53,216 nt of DNA from Fidelibacterota bacterium SCGC AAA003-L08 (GCA_000405805.1 ASPJ01000003.1:1-53216), one strand, 5' to 3'; counted from the first letter of the stretch, positions 1 through 9,194 are shown. Translations and numbers: made by a program. The notes: generated from the sequence alone by a model not told the origin.

Positions 1-677
1 CAATCTTCAATTGCATTACCACCACATTCTCCCAAACAATCATATTCGTATTCACATGAATTATCATCAAGTGTCGCCTCAGAAGAATAATTGCAGGCAT
101 TAGAATCCATACATCCAGAATTTCCTATTGTAACCATTCCATTTTGAGAATAATCAATAACACTAATATCATCAGATTGTGATATAATAAATTCATTTAT
201 AATAATTTCAGAATGATCTCCTGAAGAACCTAAGATATTAAACTTTATAGTAGCAAATTCATTATTAATTATTGAAAACTCCATTCCACTAAATAGAATA
301 CCTAAAATCTCCCCAGGAGTACTAGTATTAGTCATATAAGTTGCACTATTAGATTGATTGCTAATTGCACAACTAGAATTATCAGTGCCCCATCCACAAG
401 CAGAATCTAATTCTAAAACAGAAGGATCAAACTCAATCTTGAATATTATTGCAAATAAATTCTCTAAATTTTCCATATTAATAGTCACTATAACATCTTC
501 ATCATCAATATGAACAGAAATATCATCTATCCATACTAAGTTTTCAACTGTAATTGGGCAATCCTCTATACAATTGATATATGTTTCCATACTATCACAT
601 ATATCATTTCCACAATCTTGTGAAAATATATTGGATACTAATAAAATAATAATATATATATGTGGGATTTTAATCAA
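1..677 (-). CDS. Secreted cohesin-like protein with Cys-rich tail (partial, C-terminus off the window)
   Basis: The frame is open from a TTG at 677 to the window edge (225 codons seen). The TTG has a purine-rich AAGAGAG just upstream, and no ATG lies in frame after the upstream stop. The product starts with a short hydrophobic signal peptide (about residues 4-19, ending SNIFSQ). A Cys-rich patch (CGNDICDSMETYINCIEDC) follows. Residues about 45-190 form a beta-rich domain with the cohesin-like pattern of short hydrophobic strands (VHIDDEDVIVTINMEN, IIFKIEFDPSVLEL). The visible end carries GCMDSNACNYSSEATLDD, CEYEYDCLGECGG, a Cys-rich tail I associate with secreted Marinimicrobia proteins. It starts 10 bases after the stop of the neighbouring cohesin-like gene, so the two are probably co-transcribed. 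Function is not known; a surface scaffold or adhesion role is inference. Confidence 0.6.
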   Translation of the reverse strand, partial: MIKIPHIYIIILLVSNIFSQDCGNDICDSMETYINCIEDCPITVENLVWIDDISVHIDDEDVIVTINMENLENLFAIIFKIEFDPSVLELDSACGWGTDNSSCAISNQSNSATYMTNTSTPGEILGILFSGMEFSIINNEFATIKFNILGSSGDHSEIIINEFIISQSDDISVIDYSQNGMVTIGNSGCMDSNACNYSSEATLDDNSCEYEYDCLGECGGNAIED

Positions 678-687
678 TTGAACTCTC

Positions 688-1197
688 TTATTTAGATTGG
701 AGGTTATTGTCTTCTATTGTTTTATATACATATTCATTAACCTTAACATTTATTTTATTACCTTTTTTTCCTGCAAGAGTTGTTTTTAATGTAATTCTTT
801 GATTCTCAAGCTTTTTGATTTTTTTTCCATATGCCGAGAATAATATATTATCATTGATATTATGATTAGCTGACTTTGGAATTTCATTAGCTTGTAATGA
901 AAATCCTAATAACACTCCTTTTTCATTTGAATATAAACTAAACCCAATCTCGCTACATATCCCTCCAGAGATTGAATCAATCTTAAATAAATCATTAGGT
1001 TCTATCTCAAATTGTACTCCCGCTATTGGAACCTGGTTTATTGAATATATATCGATTATTATGTTATCACCCTTTTCATTAATAGATGCAATCCCAACCT
1101 CTGCATTAATCTTTTCCATAATATCATTGTTAACAGCTCCTAATAATGATATAACAATAAATAAATTTAACAGACTCTTAAATATAATTTTATTCAA
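688..1197 (-). CDS. Small secreted cohesin-like domain protein
   Basis: 169 residues, with a TTG start at 1197 and GGGGAG about 11 bases upstream. The N-terminus is a signal peptide (about residues 5-22, SLLNLFIVISLLGAV). The rest is one beta-sandwich-like domain: an early GDNIIIDIYSINQVPIAGVQ strand pair, then FEIEPNDLFKIDSISGG and LLGFSLQA. The order of a strand pair, GVQF[ED]IE, a variable loop and a G-[VF]-LLGFS strand is the pattern of cohesin-like type domains that bind dockerins. It is the promoter-proximal member of a two-gene unit with the larger cohesin-like protein downstream. Dockerin proteins occur later in the window (23816-28402), so a surface binding role is plausible but is inference from fold pattern only. 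Confidence 0.5.
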   Translation of the reverse strand: MNKIIFKSLLNLFIVISLLGAVNNDIMEKINAEVGIASINEKGDNIIIDIYSINQVPIAGVQFEIEPNDLFKIDSISGGICSEIGFSLYSNEKGVLLGFSLQANEIPKSANHNINDNILFSAYGKKIKKLENQRITLKTTLAGKKGNKINVKVNEYVYKTIEDNNLQSK

Positions 1198-1314
1198 AGT
1201 AATTATCTCCCCATATATTTAACCACAATATTAATATAAAGTTACTAATTGATGTTATCAAATAATTAACTTTATTTGCAAATATTTATTTTCTATGTTA
1301 TTAAATTATTCACC

Positions 1315-2154
1315 ATGTTACAATTTATATTTAGAACACTATTAATTTTATCATTTGCAATTGGCCAAATTACAGATTTTAATTTAACAATTGATTCAAG
1401 GAATATAATAAATAATCAAAATTTATATATAACTACGTATTTAGATAAATTAAAAGAAGACTTGGAGTTTTATGTACTATCAAATAATTTTCTTCAGACA
1501 AATAAAGAACTGAATATTTCATTAGATGCAAGTATAACAATAGAATCTATATCTGACAATAGGGTAATTAGTGCATATGTTCTCTTCTCTAATGGATTAG
1601 ATCAGCTCTTATTCTCTGATGGAGTTGATTTTAAATATACTCTTGGAGATAATCTGTTATATTCCACAACATATAATTCATTAACATCATTTTTAGATTA
1701 TAATATATTTATTATGATTGCAGGAGAACTAGATAAACATAATTACAAGGGGGGTGAGAACTACTACATTAGAGCTGAAAACATTGCACTTAAAGGTACT
1801 CTTTCTGAATATCCTCGAAAATGGAACAGACGATTAAAAAAATGTAAAGAAATTAAAGATAATACATCTCTTAGAAAGATTAAATATATATATGTTGAGA
1901 TTAATAAGTATTTAGATAATTCTAATGAAGAATTTAATGATGACCTCATTATTGAATATTTAGAAAATATCTATGAAGAATTAGTAACTATTGATAGTCA
2001 ATATGGATATAATAAAGAAACTATTATATACTTAAATTCAATAAAAGAGGGTCTTGTTGATTTATGCCTAGATTATCATATGAAATATTTAATTAAATTT
2101 TTGACTGAATATGACAAAGATAATGCTGAATTCTACAATGAATCTATAAATTAA
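1315..2154 (+). CDS. DUF4835-like secreted protein
   Basis: I place the start at ATG 1315 because it gives a clean signal peptide (MLQFIFRTLLILSFAIGQ). An in-frame TTG at 1276 would only add 13 residues ahead of it. The mature protein (about 260 residues) resembles DUF4835 proteins of Bacteroidetes. It has an N-terminal beta region, then YNSLTSFLDYNIFIMIAGE followed by a YKGGENYYIRAENIALKG segment and a W, and an alpha-helical C-terminal half. DUF4835 proteins are exported and have no assigned biochemical role. It is 13 bases from the EnvC-like gene, so it probably belongs to a cell-envelope unit. No catalytic residues are recognisable. Confidence 0.55.
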   Translation: MLQFIFRTLLILSFAIGQITDFNLTIDSRNIINNQNLYITTYLDKLKEDLEFYVLSNNFLQTNKELNISLDASITIESISDNRVISAYVLFSNGLDQLLFSDGVDFKYTLGDNLLYSTTYNSLTSFLDYNIFIMIAGELDKHNYKGGENYYIRAENIALKGTLSEYPRKWNRRLKKCKEIKDNTSLRKIKYIYVEINKYLDNSNEEFNDDLIIEYLENIYEELVTIDSQYGYNKETIIYLNSIKEGLVDLCLDYHMKYLIKFLTEYDKDNAEFYNESIN

Positions 2155-2167
2155 ATTTTATAATAGG

Positions 2168-3361
2168 ATGAACTTGAAATTTTATATTATTTCCATATTT
2201 TTATTAATTAATAGTATCTGGGCTGATGAAAAATCTGCTTTAGAAATTCAACAAGAAATAGATTCCCGAAATAATCAAATAGAATTATTAAAAAAAGAAA
2301 TTTCGGAAGTAGAAGCGAAAATAATTAAAAAGACAAAAGATCAGATAGCTGAATCAGAGATATTATTGGAACTTCAGAATAAAATTATTCTAACAGAAAA
2401 ATTAATAAACTCTATTGAAAGAGAAGAACGACTAATAAAACGAAAGATAGATAAATCAAAAATCAAAATAATAGAAACCAAAAAATTAATAAAGGAAGTG
2501 CAGGATAAACTTAAAAAAAATATTATATATGCATATAAAAAAGGTATGCCAACATTCCTTGATTTAATATTTAATAAAAATACTCTCAAAGATCTAACAT
2601 ATAAAACAAAGTATCTAAATATTATAAATGAATTTCAAAAGAGTAATAAGGAAGAACTGAAAGAGTTAATATCTCAATTAGAAAATGAAAATCTTCATCT
2701 AAATAAAAAATTAAATAATAAAAAACAACTCAAGGGAAACAAAGCACAAGAACAAAAAAATCTTCAAAAAGATATAAATAAGAAAAATAAATTATTAGAT
2801 AACATAAATAGCGAAAAGAAACAGAAAGAACTTTTACTTATCACTAAACAAGATGATCTAAGAGATATTGAGGATATAATAAATAGATTATATTCAGATA
2901 AAATAACTCAAGAAAAACGCGAACAAGAATTAGCTAAAATAAGACAACTCCAAAAAATGGCTGTTAATGGAAATTTTAGCGCTATGAAAGGAAGTCTCCC
3001 TTGGCCCATAAGGGGAACTATTAGTTCTAAATTTGGTAATAAGAGAAATGTAGAGTTAAATACAATTACAGAAAATCTTGGAGTTAATATTAAATCCAAT
3101 AAAGAAAAATCAGTTATAGCTGTCTTAGATGGAATAGTTAGTTCCATTACTTATATAAGAGGAGTTGGAAATATTATAATACTTGACCATGGAGATGGCT
3201 TTAACACTGTGTATTCAAATATTGAAAATATCCTGATTGAAGAAAATGAATATGTGTCTGCTGGTTCTACAATAGCACAGGTAGATCAAAATATGGTATT
3301 ACATTTTCAAATATGGCATAATAAACAGAAAAAAAATCCAGAGAAATGGCTCATCAAATGA
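2168..3361 (+). CDS. EnvC-like murein hydrolase activator (coiled coil plus degenerate LytM/M23)
   Basis: 397 residues: a signal peptide (FYIISIFLLINSIWA), a long coiled coil (about residues 22-265, rich in E, K, L, I), then a LytM/M23 domain (about 280-397, from LPWPIRGTISSKFGN). The zinc site is degenerate. The usual HxGxD is NLGVN here, and the final HxH is VLH (LHFQIW), while DHGDGF and the overall order are kept. Loss of the metal ligands with retention of the fold is the hallmark of EnvC/NlpD-type activators, which open periplasmic amidases at the division septum rather than cut peptidoglycan. The TGA stop overlaps the ATG of the next gene, and a DUF4835 gene lies 13 bases upstream. Which amidase it would activate is not visible here. 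Confidence 0.8.
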   Translation: MNLKFYIISIFLLINSIWADEKSALEIQQEIDSRNNQIELLKKEISEVEAKIIKKTKDQIAESEILLELQNKIILTEKLINSIEREERLIKRKIDKSKIKIIETKKLIKEVQDKLKKNIIYAYKKGMPTFLDLIFNKNTLKDLTYKTKYLNIINEFQKSNKEELKELISQLENENLHLNKKLNNKKQLKGNKAQEQKNLQKDINKKNKLLDNINSEKKQKELLLITKQDDLRDIEDIINRLYSDKITQEKREQELAKIRQLQKMAVNGNFSAMKGSLPWPIRGTISSKFGNKRNVELNTITENLGVNIKSNKEKSVIAVLDGIVSSITYIRGVGNIIILDHGDGFNTVYSNIENILIEENEYVSAGSTIAQVDQNMVLHFQIWHNKQKKNPEKWLIK

Positions 3362-4539
3362 TTTATGACCAATTGCTAATTCAACCAAAAATCTGGAAGA
3401 ATCTAACTGATTACTTTAATAAAAACAAACTTCCCCATGCTCTTTTATTATATGGGAATGAAGGCATTGGGAAAGAAGCTCATGCAATCGAATTTGCTTC
3501 ATTTGTTAATTGTACTGGGAAAAATAAATCAGAAAGTTGTGGAATGTGTGCTTCATGCAGGAAAATGAAAATCCTGCAGCATGGAAACTTAAAACTGATA
3601 CACCCAATGCCTAGAAAAAAAACAATAAAGAATTTTGATTCACCTTTAAAATCATTTTCAAAATCTGAACTAGAAGACTACCACAACCAATTGATTTTAA
3701 AAGGAGAAAATCCCTACTATAAAATAAACTTATCAAAATCTAACTCTATATTAATCAATTCAATACGATCTTTAAAAAAAGAGTTGGCTTTAAGTTCCAT
3801 TGAAGAAGGGTGGAATATAATCTTAATTATGGAGGCGGAAAAGTTATGTTATCCAAATAATGTAAGTGCAAACTCTTTGCTTAAAATATTAGAGGAACCT
3901 CCAAAGAAAACACTTTTCATATTAACAACTTCAAATTATTCAAAAATAATAGATACCGTAAAGTCTCGATGTCAAACAATTTTCTTTCCACCTATATCCA
4001 TAGATAAAATTTATAATATAATTGATGATTCTATATCTGATGCTGATAAATTAGTTATTGCAACAATTTCTAATGGTAGTATAGATATAGCAAAAAAAAT
4101 AGAAAATAATATAAAAGGAATGTATGATAATTTGAAATTATTTATAACCTCTTGTTATGATACAAATTGCAGTTATAATAGTAAAGTTATCGAAAAAATT
4201 AGTTCGATAAGACGCTCTTCAAATAGCAAAAATGAGTTGTCAATATTCTTTAAATCTATAATGATATATTTTAAAGATTTACTTATATATTCAAATTCAA
4301 AGAATATAAATGATGTAGTTTATAAAAACCTTGAAGAACACTATAATAAGATTACAAATTATAATACTAATACAGATTGGGATTTATGTATAACTGTCAT
4401 AGAAAATACATGTGACTATATTGATAGAAATGCTTATGCTCCTCTTGCTATTAATGGAATGTTAATTGAATTGAAAAATATAGTAGGTAATAAATATCAT
4501 GCTGTTTTTAATATGCATGAATGGTTAGGAATAGAATAG
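3358..4539 (+). CDS. holB: DNA polymerase III subunit delta-prime (HolB-like)
   Basis: A clamp-loader AAA+ ATPase subunit of the replicative polymerase. I prefer ATG 3358, which forms an ATGA overlap with the EnvC stop; ATG 3346 adds four residues. Seen: a Walker A-like GNEGIGKEA near residue 35, a zinc-module-like Cys set (NCTGKNKSESCGMCASCRK), a degenerate Walker B region followed by ANSLLKILEEPP, and a sensor-1/SRC-like TVKSRCQTIFF. The PHALLLYG N-terminal motif is typical of delta-prime and DnaX paralogues. It lacks a DnaX-like C-terminal tau extension, which supports delta-prime. metG follows within 5 bases. The insert after the zinc module (about residues 80-120) is longer than in E. 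coli HolB. Confidence 0.85.
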   Translation: MIYDQLLIQPKIWKNLTDYFNKNKLPHALLLYGNEGIGKEAHAIEFASFVNCTGKNKSESCGMCASCRKMKILQHGNLKLIHPMPRKKTIKNFDSPLKSFSKSELEDYHNQLILKGENPYYKINLSKSNSILINSIRSLKKELALSSIEEGWNIILIMEAEKLCYPNNVSANSLLKILEEPPKKTLFILTTSNYSKIIDTVKSRCQTIFFPPISIDKIYNIIDDSISDADKLVIATISNGSIDIAKKIENNIKGMYDNLKLFITSCYDTNCSYNSKVIEKISSIRRSSNSKNELSIFFKSIMIYFKDLLIYSNSKNINDVVYKNLEEHYNKITNYNTNTDWDLCITVIENTCDYIDRNAYAPLAINGMLIELKNIVGNKYHAVFNMHEWLGIE

Positions 4540-4543
4540 TTTT

Positions 4544-6055
4544 ATGAAAAAAATTTATATAACCACTCCCATATATTATGTGAATGACAATCCTCATATT
4601 GGCACTGCATATACAACTATTCTAGCAGATGTTTTAAGTAGATTCTATAATATTACAGGAACCCAAAGTTTTATGTTGACAGGTAGTGATGAACATGGTC
4701 AGAAAGTACAGGAAGCAGCTGATAAAAGAGAGGTCTCTCCAATCGAACATGTAGATGAATATGTACTGCGTTTTACTGAATTATGGTCAAAATTAAATAT
4801 TAAATATGATGATTTTATAAGAACTACTGAAAAAAGACATCAAGATAGAGTAAAAGATATGTTAAACAACCTTTGGGAAAAAGGCGAAATATATCAAGAT
4901 GAATATGAAGGGTCCTACTCTGTTTCAGAAGAACGATTTATTACAGCTAAAGAAATTGAAGATGGTAATTTTAAACAAATCATAAAATTAAAAGAAAAAA
5001 ATTATTTCTTTAAAATGTCTAAATATCAAGAAGACTTAATTAAACATATAAAAGAGACTCCAGACTTTATAAAACCTGAATCAAGAAAAAATGAGGTTCT
5101 TGGGTTCTTGAAGAATCCATTGAATGATCTATGTATATCAAGGCCCAAATCAAGATTGAGTTGGGGTATTGAACTCCCTTTTGATGATAAATATGTCACA
5201 TATGTTTGGTTTGATGCTCTTTTAAATTATATCACAGCTATAGGCTGGAATGTAGATTCTGAAAAATTTAACGATTGTTGGCCTGCTGATTATCATCTAG
5301 TTGGGAAAGATATAATTACTACTCATGCAGTCTATTGGCCTACCATGTTAATGGCTGCTAAATTACCTCTTCCAAAAACTATACTAGCGCATGGATGGTG
5401 GTTGTTTGATGATTCTAAAATGTCAAAATCTACTGGAAATATTATCGATCCTCTGAAATTAATAGATCTATATGGAGAAGATTCTCTACGATATTATTTA
5501 ATGAGAGATATGGCTCTTGGTCAAGATGCTAATTATAATTTAGATAAACTTATAAAACGCTATAATTCAGATCTAGCAAATGATTTTGGGAATTTAGTTA
5601 ATAGAGTTACTGTTCTGATAAAAAAACATTATAATAATATGGTTCCTGAACCAGGAGACTATAATGAAAATGATTTGAAAATTATAGCAAAATCAAAAAA
5701 AACAATACAGAATGTTATCGCCAATTTTAATAATCTAAAAATTCATAATGCTATTGAAGAAGTAATGAGTTTATTTAGAGACTTAAATAAATTTTTAGAG
5801 ATTAATGAACCTTGGAAATTATTAAAACAAGATTCAGATAGCCTAATTGCAGCTACAACTCTATATATATCTATAAATGCCTTATATATTGGCACGCAAT
5901 TATTACATCCTGTAATGCCAAAAAAGACACTGGAAATATCAAATATGTTAGGAGCTTCAGAGATAAATATTATAAATGAAGAATTTGATATATTAAAACC
6001 AAATAATGCAATAGGTGAAGGCAGGTCTCCTTTCCCACGGATAGAAGAAAAATAA
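4544..6055 (+). CDS. metG: Methionyl-tRNA synthetase
   Basis: 503 residues; charges tRNA-Met with methionine in the cytoplasm. The Rossmann fold carries the class I signature NPHIGTAYT near residue 17 and KMSKSTGN near residue 292. The N-terminal TPIYYVND and the YVWFDALLNYI segment are diagnostic of MetG. The zinc-knuckle region (GSYSVSEERFITAKEIEDG) has lost its Cys residues, as in the short zinc-free type. The protein ends after the anticodon-binding helical domain and has no C-terminal tRNA-binding (Arc1p-like) extension. It lies 4 bases after holB and 4 bases before tatD, so it is in the middle of a tightly packed operon. Confidence 0.95.
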   Translation: MKKIYITTPIYYVNDNPHIGTAYTTILADVLSRFYNITGTQSFMLTGSDEHGQKVQEAADKREVSPIEHVDEYVLRFTELWSKLNIKYDDFIRTTEKRHQDRVKDMLNNLWEKGEIYQDEYEGSYSVSEERFITAKEIEDGNFKQIIKLKEKNYFFKMSKYQEDLIKHIKETPDFIKPESRKNEVLGFLKNPLNDLCISRPKSRLSWGIELPFDDKYVTYVWFDALLNYITAIGWNVDSEKFNDCWPADYHLVGKDIITTHAVYWPTMLMAAKLPLPKTILAHGWWLFDDSKMSKSTGNIIDPLKLIDLYGEDSLRYYLMRDMALGQDANYNLDKLIKRYNSDLANDFGNLVNRVTVLIKKHYNNMVPEPGDYNENDLKIIAKSKKTIQNVIANFNNLKIHNAIEEVMSLFRDLNKFLEINEPWKLLKQDSDSLIAATTLYISINALYIGTQLLHPVMPKKTLEISNMLGASEINIINEEFDILKPNNAIGEGRSPFPRIEEK

Positions 6056-6059
6056 ATAA

Positions 6060-6825
6060 ATGTTTATTGATTCTCATTCTCATATCTATTATGATGTATT
6101 TAATGATGATCTTATAGATGTTATCAATAGAGCTAATGATTCAGGTGTTCAAAAGATAATTTGTGTAGGGGTTGATTTAAAGTCTTCTGAGGAATGTATA
6201 GAACTCGCAAATAAATTCCCAAATATCTATGCAACAGTTGGATATCATCCTCATGAATCAAAACTCGCTGAAAATAATTACTTAAATATTTTAGAATCAA
6301 TGGCCTCTGAAGAAAAAGTAGTTGCAATAGGAGAAATAGGATTAGATTTTCATTACAATCATAGTCACAAAAAGATTCAAGAGAAAGTTTTTTCTGAGCA
6401 ATTAGAACTTGCCGAATCAATTAACCTCCCTACAGTTGTACATTCTCGGAATGCTGATCAGGAAACTGTAAAAATAATATCTGCTCTAAAAAACTCCTTA
6501 GGAGTCGTGCACTGTTTTGCAGGAAATCTAGAACAAGCGTATAAAATTATTCAATTAGATTACTATATCTCTTTTACAGGTTTAATCACATTCGCTGAGG
6601 AATTAACTGATGTTGTAAAAAATATGCCTTTAGATAAAATCCTAATAGAAACTGACTCTCCATATTTATCCCCCAATCCCATTTAGAGGGAAAAGAAACG
6701 AACCTTCTTATGTTATTGAAATAGCTAAAAAAATTGCTGCTATAAAAGATGTTCCATTAATTGAAGTTGAAAATATAACAACTGAAAATACTTTGCAATT
6801 ATTTAATAGAATAATAAATGAATAG
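6060..6825 (+). CDS. tatD: TatD family metal-dependent deoxyribonuclease, broken by a +1 frameshift
   Basis: A TIM-barrel amidohydrolase-type nuclease. Read from ATG 6060 the frame stops at 6686 after 208 residues, ending ETDSPYLSPNPI. Dropping one C from the CCCCC run at 6670-6674 gives LSPIPFRGKRNEPSYVIEIA and continues to TAG at 6825, for 254 residues, the normal TatD length. Metal-site motifs seen are DSHSHI, GEIGLDFHY, VHSRN, VHCFAG and ETDSPYL. The restored C-terminus holds the FRGKRNEPSY and TTENTLQLF signatures of the family. The restored end overlaps the rsmA start by 8 bases, as expected for the intact arrangement. Sequencing error is more likely than real decay, because the downstream piece shows no other lesion. 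Confidence 0.85.
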
Positions 6826-7561
6826 TCACCCATATAAAAAAAAATGGGGTCAAAATTTTATTAAAGACCAAAATACTATTAAAAAAATAATTACTTTAAT
6901 CAATCCTCAAAAAACTGATAGAATTATTGAAATTGGTCCTGGAACAGGTGCATTAACTAATGATCTCTCTAAAATAACAAAGGAATTAATTGCAGTAGAA
7001 ATTGATCCTCTCTTATGTAAAAGATTACAGGGAAATTTTAAAAATGATATAAAGATAATTAATGAAGATATTTTAAAATTAGATTTAAATAAATTTAATA
7101 ACTATAATAAAATTGTTGGTAACCTGCCATATTATATCACTACTCCTATAATCTTTAAAATATTAGAATATTCATTTTGGGATAAAATTATCTTTATGAT
7201 TCAAAAAGAAGTTGCAGAACGTATTGTAGCGCCTCCTGGCAGTAAAACTTATGGGAGATTATCGGTTATGGTTCAAGTTACTGCAAATGTCGAAAAAAAA
7301 TTCAATGTATCAAAAAATATTTTTTATCCAAAACCAAAAGTAGATTCATCACTAATTGAATTAACTCTTAAAAAAAATAATGATTTAATTGATATAAATA
7401 AATTTTCTGAAATTGTAAAAAAATCATTTAATCAGCGTAGAAAAATATTAAAAAACTCTTTAGCTGACTTCATCCCAATTGACGCATATGACGAATATAA
7501 AAATAAACGTCCAGAAGAGCTTAGTGTTAATGACTATATTAAAATTAGTAATAATATATAA
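6818..7561 (+). CDS. rsmA: 16S rRNA (adenine1518/1519-N6) dimethyltransferase
   Basis: 247 residues; dimethylates two adjacent adenines in the 3'-terminal hairpin of 16S rRNA during 30S assembly. Recognised by the N-terminal KKWGQNFIKD, the SAM-binding motif IEIGPGTGALT, the acidic VEIDPLL, and the catalytic NLPYYITTPII motif (N-L-P-Y). FYPKPKVDSSLIEL and FNQRRKILKNSL are also typical. The length is slightly under the E. coli enzyme. ATG 6818 lies inside the end of tatD, implying translational coupling. The intergenic stretch 7562-7634 before rpoD shows no clear terminator. Confidence 0.95.
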   Translation: MNSHPYKKKWGQNFIKDQNTIKKIITLINPQKTDRIIEIGPGTGALTNDLSKITKELIAVEIDPLLCKRLQGNFKNDIKIINEDILKLDLNKFNNYNKIVGNLPYYITTPIIFKILEYSFWDKIIFMIQKEVAERIVAPPGSKTYGRLSVMVQVTANVEKKFNVSKNIFYPKPKVDSSLIELTLKKNNDLIDINKFSEIVKKSFNQRRKILKNSLADFIPIDAYDEYKNKRPEELSVNDYIKISNNI

Positions 7562-7634
7562 ATTTTGGATAAATTCTATAAGTTTTGTAAAATAATAGGC
7601 TATATAATAACTTATTCTTCCAATGAAGGGAACT

Positions 7635-8952
7635 ATGCCAAAGAAAGCAGTAGAAAAAGATGTTAAAAAAGCTGTAGCTAAAAAAACTGTAGCTAAAAAA
7701 ACTGTAACTAAAAGAGCTGTAACTAAAAAAGCTGTAGCTAAAAAAACTGTAACTAAAAAAGCTGTAACTAAAAAAGCTGTAGCTAAAAAAAGCTGTAGCT
7801 AAAAAAGCTGTAACTAAAAAAGCTGTAACTAAAAAAGCTGTAACTAAAAAAGCTGTAACTAAAAAAACTGTAACTAAAAAAGCTGTAGCTAAAAAAACTG
7901 TAACTAAAAAAGCTGTAGCTAAAAAAGCTGAAATTACTGAAAAGAAAATAGTTGCGTCTGTAGCTGATATTAGTCAAGATGTTCTTAATGAGGAAAAACA
8001 AATTTCTGCAGAGCTTTCTAAGAAAGAAAAACCTGCTAAGAGTAAACCTAAAGCTAAGAGTAAACCTAAAGCAAAGAAGAAGAAAAAAACTGCTCTAGAT
8101 CAAAAAATACAAAAGTTAGGGAGTGATGCTAATCGTTCTTTAAGTAAATATCTCCAAGAAATAAGCAAATATCAACCACTCGCTCCTAATAGAGAAGTTG
8201 AATTAGCAATAAAAGTAAAACAAGGGAGCAGGAGAGCTTTAAAAGAATTAACAGAAGCAAATTTAAGGTTTGTAGTTAGTGTAGCAAAAGATTATCAAGG
8301 ACAGGGTTTGCCTTTAACAGATTTAATTAATGAAGGTAATCTAGGTCTTATAAAAGCAGCTGAACGATTTGATGAAACTAGAGGATTTAAATTTATTTCT
8401 TATGCTGTTTGGTGGATAAGACAATCAATTCTCCAAGCTTTAGCAGAACACTCCCGAATTGTACGACTCCCTTTAAATAGAGTTGGCACAATCAGTAAAA
8501 TCAATAAAGCTGCCGAAAGGTTAGAACAAGAATATGAAAGATCTCCTAGGGCTGATGAACTTGCACGACAGCTGGAAATGAAACCTACTGAAGTTAATGA
8601 TGCTCAGAGGATATCTAGAAGGCATCACTCTCTAGATACTCCTTTTTCAGATGATGATAAAAATTGCTTGCTAGATATCATTGAAGATGGAAAAACAGAA
8701 TCTCCTGACAAAGAATTACTCATGGATTCTCTGCAGGAAGAAGTATCTGCAGCATTAGATACTTTGAAAGATAGAGAGCGTGAAGTTATAAGAATGTATT
8801 TTGGTATTGAACGAGAATATGCTCTCACATTAAATGAAATTGGAGAAGAATTTGGATTGACAAGAGAACGTGTTCGTCAAATAAAAGAGAAAGCAATTCG
8901 AAGGTTACGACATCGCTCAAGAAGTCGAAAACTAAGACAATATTTAGGATAA
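7635..8952 (+). CDS. rpoD: Primary sigma-70 factor with Lys-rich N-terminal extension, broken by a +1 frameshift
   Basis: The housekeeping sigma factor that directs RNA polymerase to promoters. ATG 7635 is preceded by GAAGGGA. That frame stops within 60 codons. Removing one A from the A7 run at 7785-7791 restores a single frame to 8952 (438 residues). After the shift there is no ATG, GTG or TTG until TTG 8308, which would cut into region 2, so the upstream start must be real. Residues about 1-155 are a Lys/Ala/Thr/Val repeat tail followed by AKSKPKAKSKPKAKKK. Then come region 1.2 (LSKYLQEISKYQPLAPN), region 2 (NLRFVVSVAKDY, DLINEGNLGLIKAAERFD, YAVWWIRQSI), region 3 (RLPLNRVG) and region 4.2 (EIGEEFGLTRERVRQIKEKA). 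No acidic region 1.1 is seen. rpsU follows. Confidence 0.88.
7671..7926 (+). repeat. 15-bp tandem repeat in the 5' part of rpoD
   Basis: Seventeen units of the pattern RCTGTARCTAAAAAA encode the pentapeptide A/T-V-A/T-K-K. Units 1-8 run in register from 7671. Unit 8 ends in seven A instead of six (7785-7791), which shifts the register of units 9-17 (from 7792) by one base. The repeat codes for the basic tail of the sigma factor. Its A-runs are good sites for replication slippage and for base-calling error. Confidence 0.95.
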
Positions 8953-8975
8953 ATTTTATGGAGGTAATATAAACT

Positions 8976-9167
8976 ATGGTTAGTGTGATAGTAAAAGATA
9001 ATGAATCATTTGAAAAAGCTTTAAGAAGATTTAAAAAGAAATGGGAAAAAGCTGGAATATTACGTGATGTTCGAAGTAGAACATATTATTTGAAACCAAG
9101 TGAAGCTCGAAAAATGGAGAAAATTCGCAAGAAAAATACCATTAAAAGAGCTAATCGACAATACTAA
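8976..9167 (+). CDS. rpsU: 30S ribosomal protein S21
   Basis: 63 residues, very basic, matching bS21: the N-terminal VIVKDNESFEKALRRFKKK, the RSRTYYLKPSEARK segment, and a KKNTIKRANR tail. S21 sits at the platform of the small subunit and helps base-pairing between mRNA and the anti-Shine-Dalgarno sequence. A strong GGAGG lies 14 bases before ATG 8976. Pairing of rpoD and rpsU (here rpoD then rpsU, 23 bases apart) is a known kind of linkage, although the order is reversed relative to E. coli. A clear terminator follows, closing the operon. Confidence 0.95.
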   Translation: MVSVIVKDNESFEKALRRFKKKWEKAGILRDVRSRTYYLKPSEARKMEKIRKKNTIKRANRQY

Positions 9168-9194
9168 CTCTATTTAAATAAATAAAATAACTTA

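Noticed and set aside
7785..7791. Programmed ribosomal frameshift in rpoD, as in prfB or dnaX
   Set aside because: No RF2-like slip codon, internal Shine-Dalgarno or downstream hairpin is seen, and the needed shift (+1/-2) is not produced by A7 slippage by -1. Error is simpler.
7671..7926. Possible CRISPR array or regulatory iterons
   Set aside because: Units are contiguous 15-bp copies with no spacers and they keep a coding frame apart from one extra base.
7783..8001. Minus-strand ORF with Phe-Ser-Tyr repeats
   Set aside because: It is the antisense of the sigma-factor tandem repeat, with the repeat period of 15 bp, and has no other support.
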